Of a DNA stretch of 41,751 nt, positions 41,612 to 41,751 are shown piece by piece; position 1 is the first letter of the stretch, and each line of letters begins with the position of its first letter. This DNA comes from Planctomicrobium piriforme (GTDB lineage: Bacteria; Planctomycetota; Planctomycetia; Planctomycetales; Planctomycetaceae). The position numbers were made by a program, and so were the translations under genes. The notes under the pieces were generated by a model. That model worked only from the letters and a program-made list of their open reading frames with translations. It was not told the origin of the DNA and made no database searches. The stretch covers positions 1-41,751 of the forward strand of contig CAMATH010000075.1 of assembly GCA_945860955.1 (NCBI GenBank), in the 5' to 3' direction.

Positions 41612-41751
41612 TCACACCCTGGAAAGGAGTGAGGGAGTCGGTTGGCCGGCGAAATGGGCCTGGATGGCGGCGGTGAGGTATTCGAAACTGTTGCGAGATT
41701 GCCGATGACAGGTTTCGACGACCGTCAAGATCGTCTCCACGAAGCGGCTCC
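41612..41751 (-). CDS. IS66-family transposase, C-terminal end (cut by window edge)
   Basis: The last 45 residues of a protein entering from the right edge: SRFVETILTVVETCHRQSRN, then FEYLTAAIQAHFAGQPTPSL, then a stop at 41612. This matches the C-terminus of IS66-type (TnpC) transposases as found in planctomycetes. The element's main body lies outside the window, so completeness cannot be judged. The 100 bp to the next start should contain the IS end. Confidence 0.8.
   Translation of the reverse strand, partial: SRFVETILTVVETCHRQSRNSFEYLTAAIQAHFAGQPTPSLLSRV

Overview
The window looks like a chromosomal piece of a planctomycete (phylum Planctomycetota, probably order Planctomycetales). The case rests on gene families typical of that phylum occurring together: a DUF1559 prepilin-like protein followed by a small lipoprotein, DUF1549/DUF1553 and DUF1501 proteins in tandem, a DUF1552 plus DUF1587-1592-1588-1585 pair, a secreted sulfatase, DUF1573 and DUF6807 proteins, a BlaI/M56 pair, and a Ser/Thr kinase joined to an nSTAND ATPase and an FGE-like domain. 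GC content is high. No rRNA, tRNA or CRISPR array was seen.

Layout. 0-2 kb: two paralogous Cys-rich secreted proteins of unknown function (minus strand). 2-7.3 kb: DUF1573 protein, a hairpin-repeat cluster, a frameshifted DUF6807 gene, then DUF1559 plus lipoprotein ending in a strong terminator. 7.5-10.8 kb: blaI-like repressor and an M56 metalloprotease carrying LRR and HEAT repeats, behind a promoter overlaid with dyad operators. 10.9-12 kb: group II intron RT remnant and a DUF4259 protein. 12.6-15.3 kb: sulfatase and Uma2 protein. 15.6-19.9 kb: DUF1549/1553 and DUF1501 operon, convergent with a CrtI-type desaturase (20.0-21.6 kb). 23.0-27.5 kb: the kinase-nSTAND-HEAT-FGE gene, broken by one extra A. 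27.5-32.8 kb: an accessory stretch full of relics (two copies of a transposase C-terminal fragment, a RAYT remnant, a truncated vapC behind an intact vapB, a DUF1501 fragment), a candidate nucleotidyltransferase/XRE module with a palindromic operator, and an HMA-domain protein. 32.8-36.9 kb: DUF1592-type and DUF1552 genes. 37.8-41.5 kb: a TIR-domain protein downstream, on the same strand, of a TRAFs-binding/class III nucleotide cyclase protein; this is the best candidate for an undescribed system. The right edge holds the C-terminus of an IS66 transposase.

The intergenic space carries at least five dispersed non-coding repeat families. These are CCATCCGG hairpins in mirrored clusters, a 20-bp AAAGAGACCTGACCCCTTTT motif, a ~450-bp block in two or three copies, AGGATGAA-type repeats, and tails of a decayed IS200-like transposase. 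The first two together with the RAYT remnant suggest REP/RAYT activity. Two genes (DUF6807 and the kinase fusion) are broken by a single-base indel in a short homopolymer, so sequencing or assembly error must be excluded before calling them pseudogenes.
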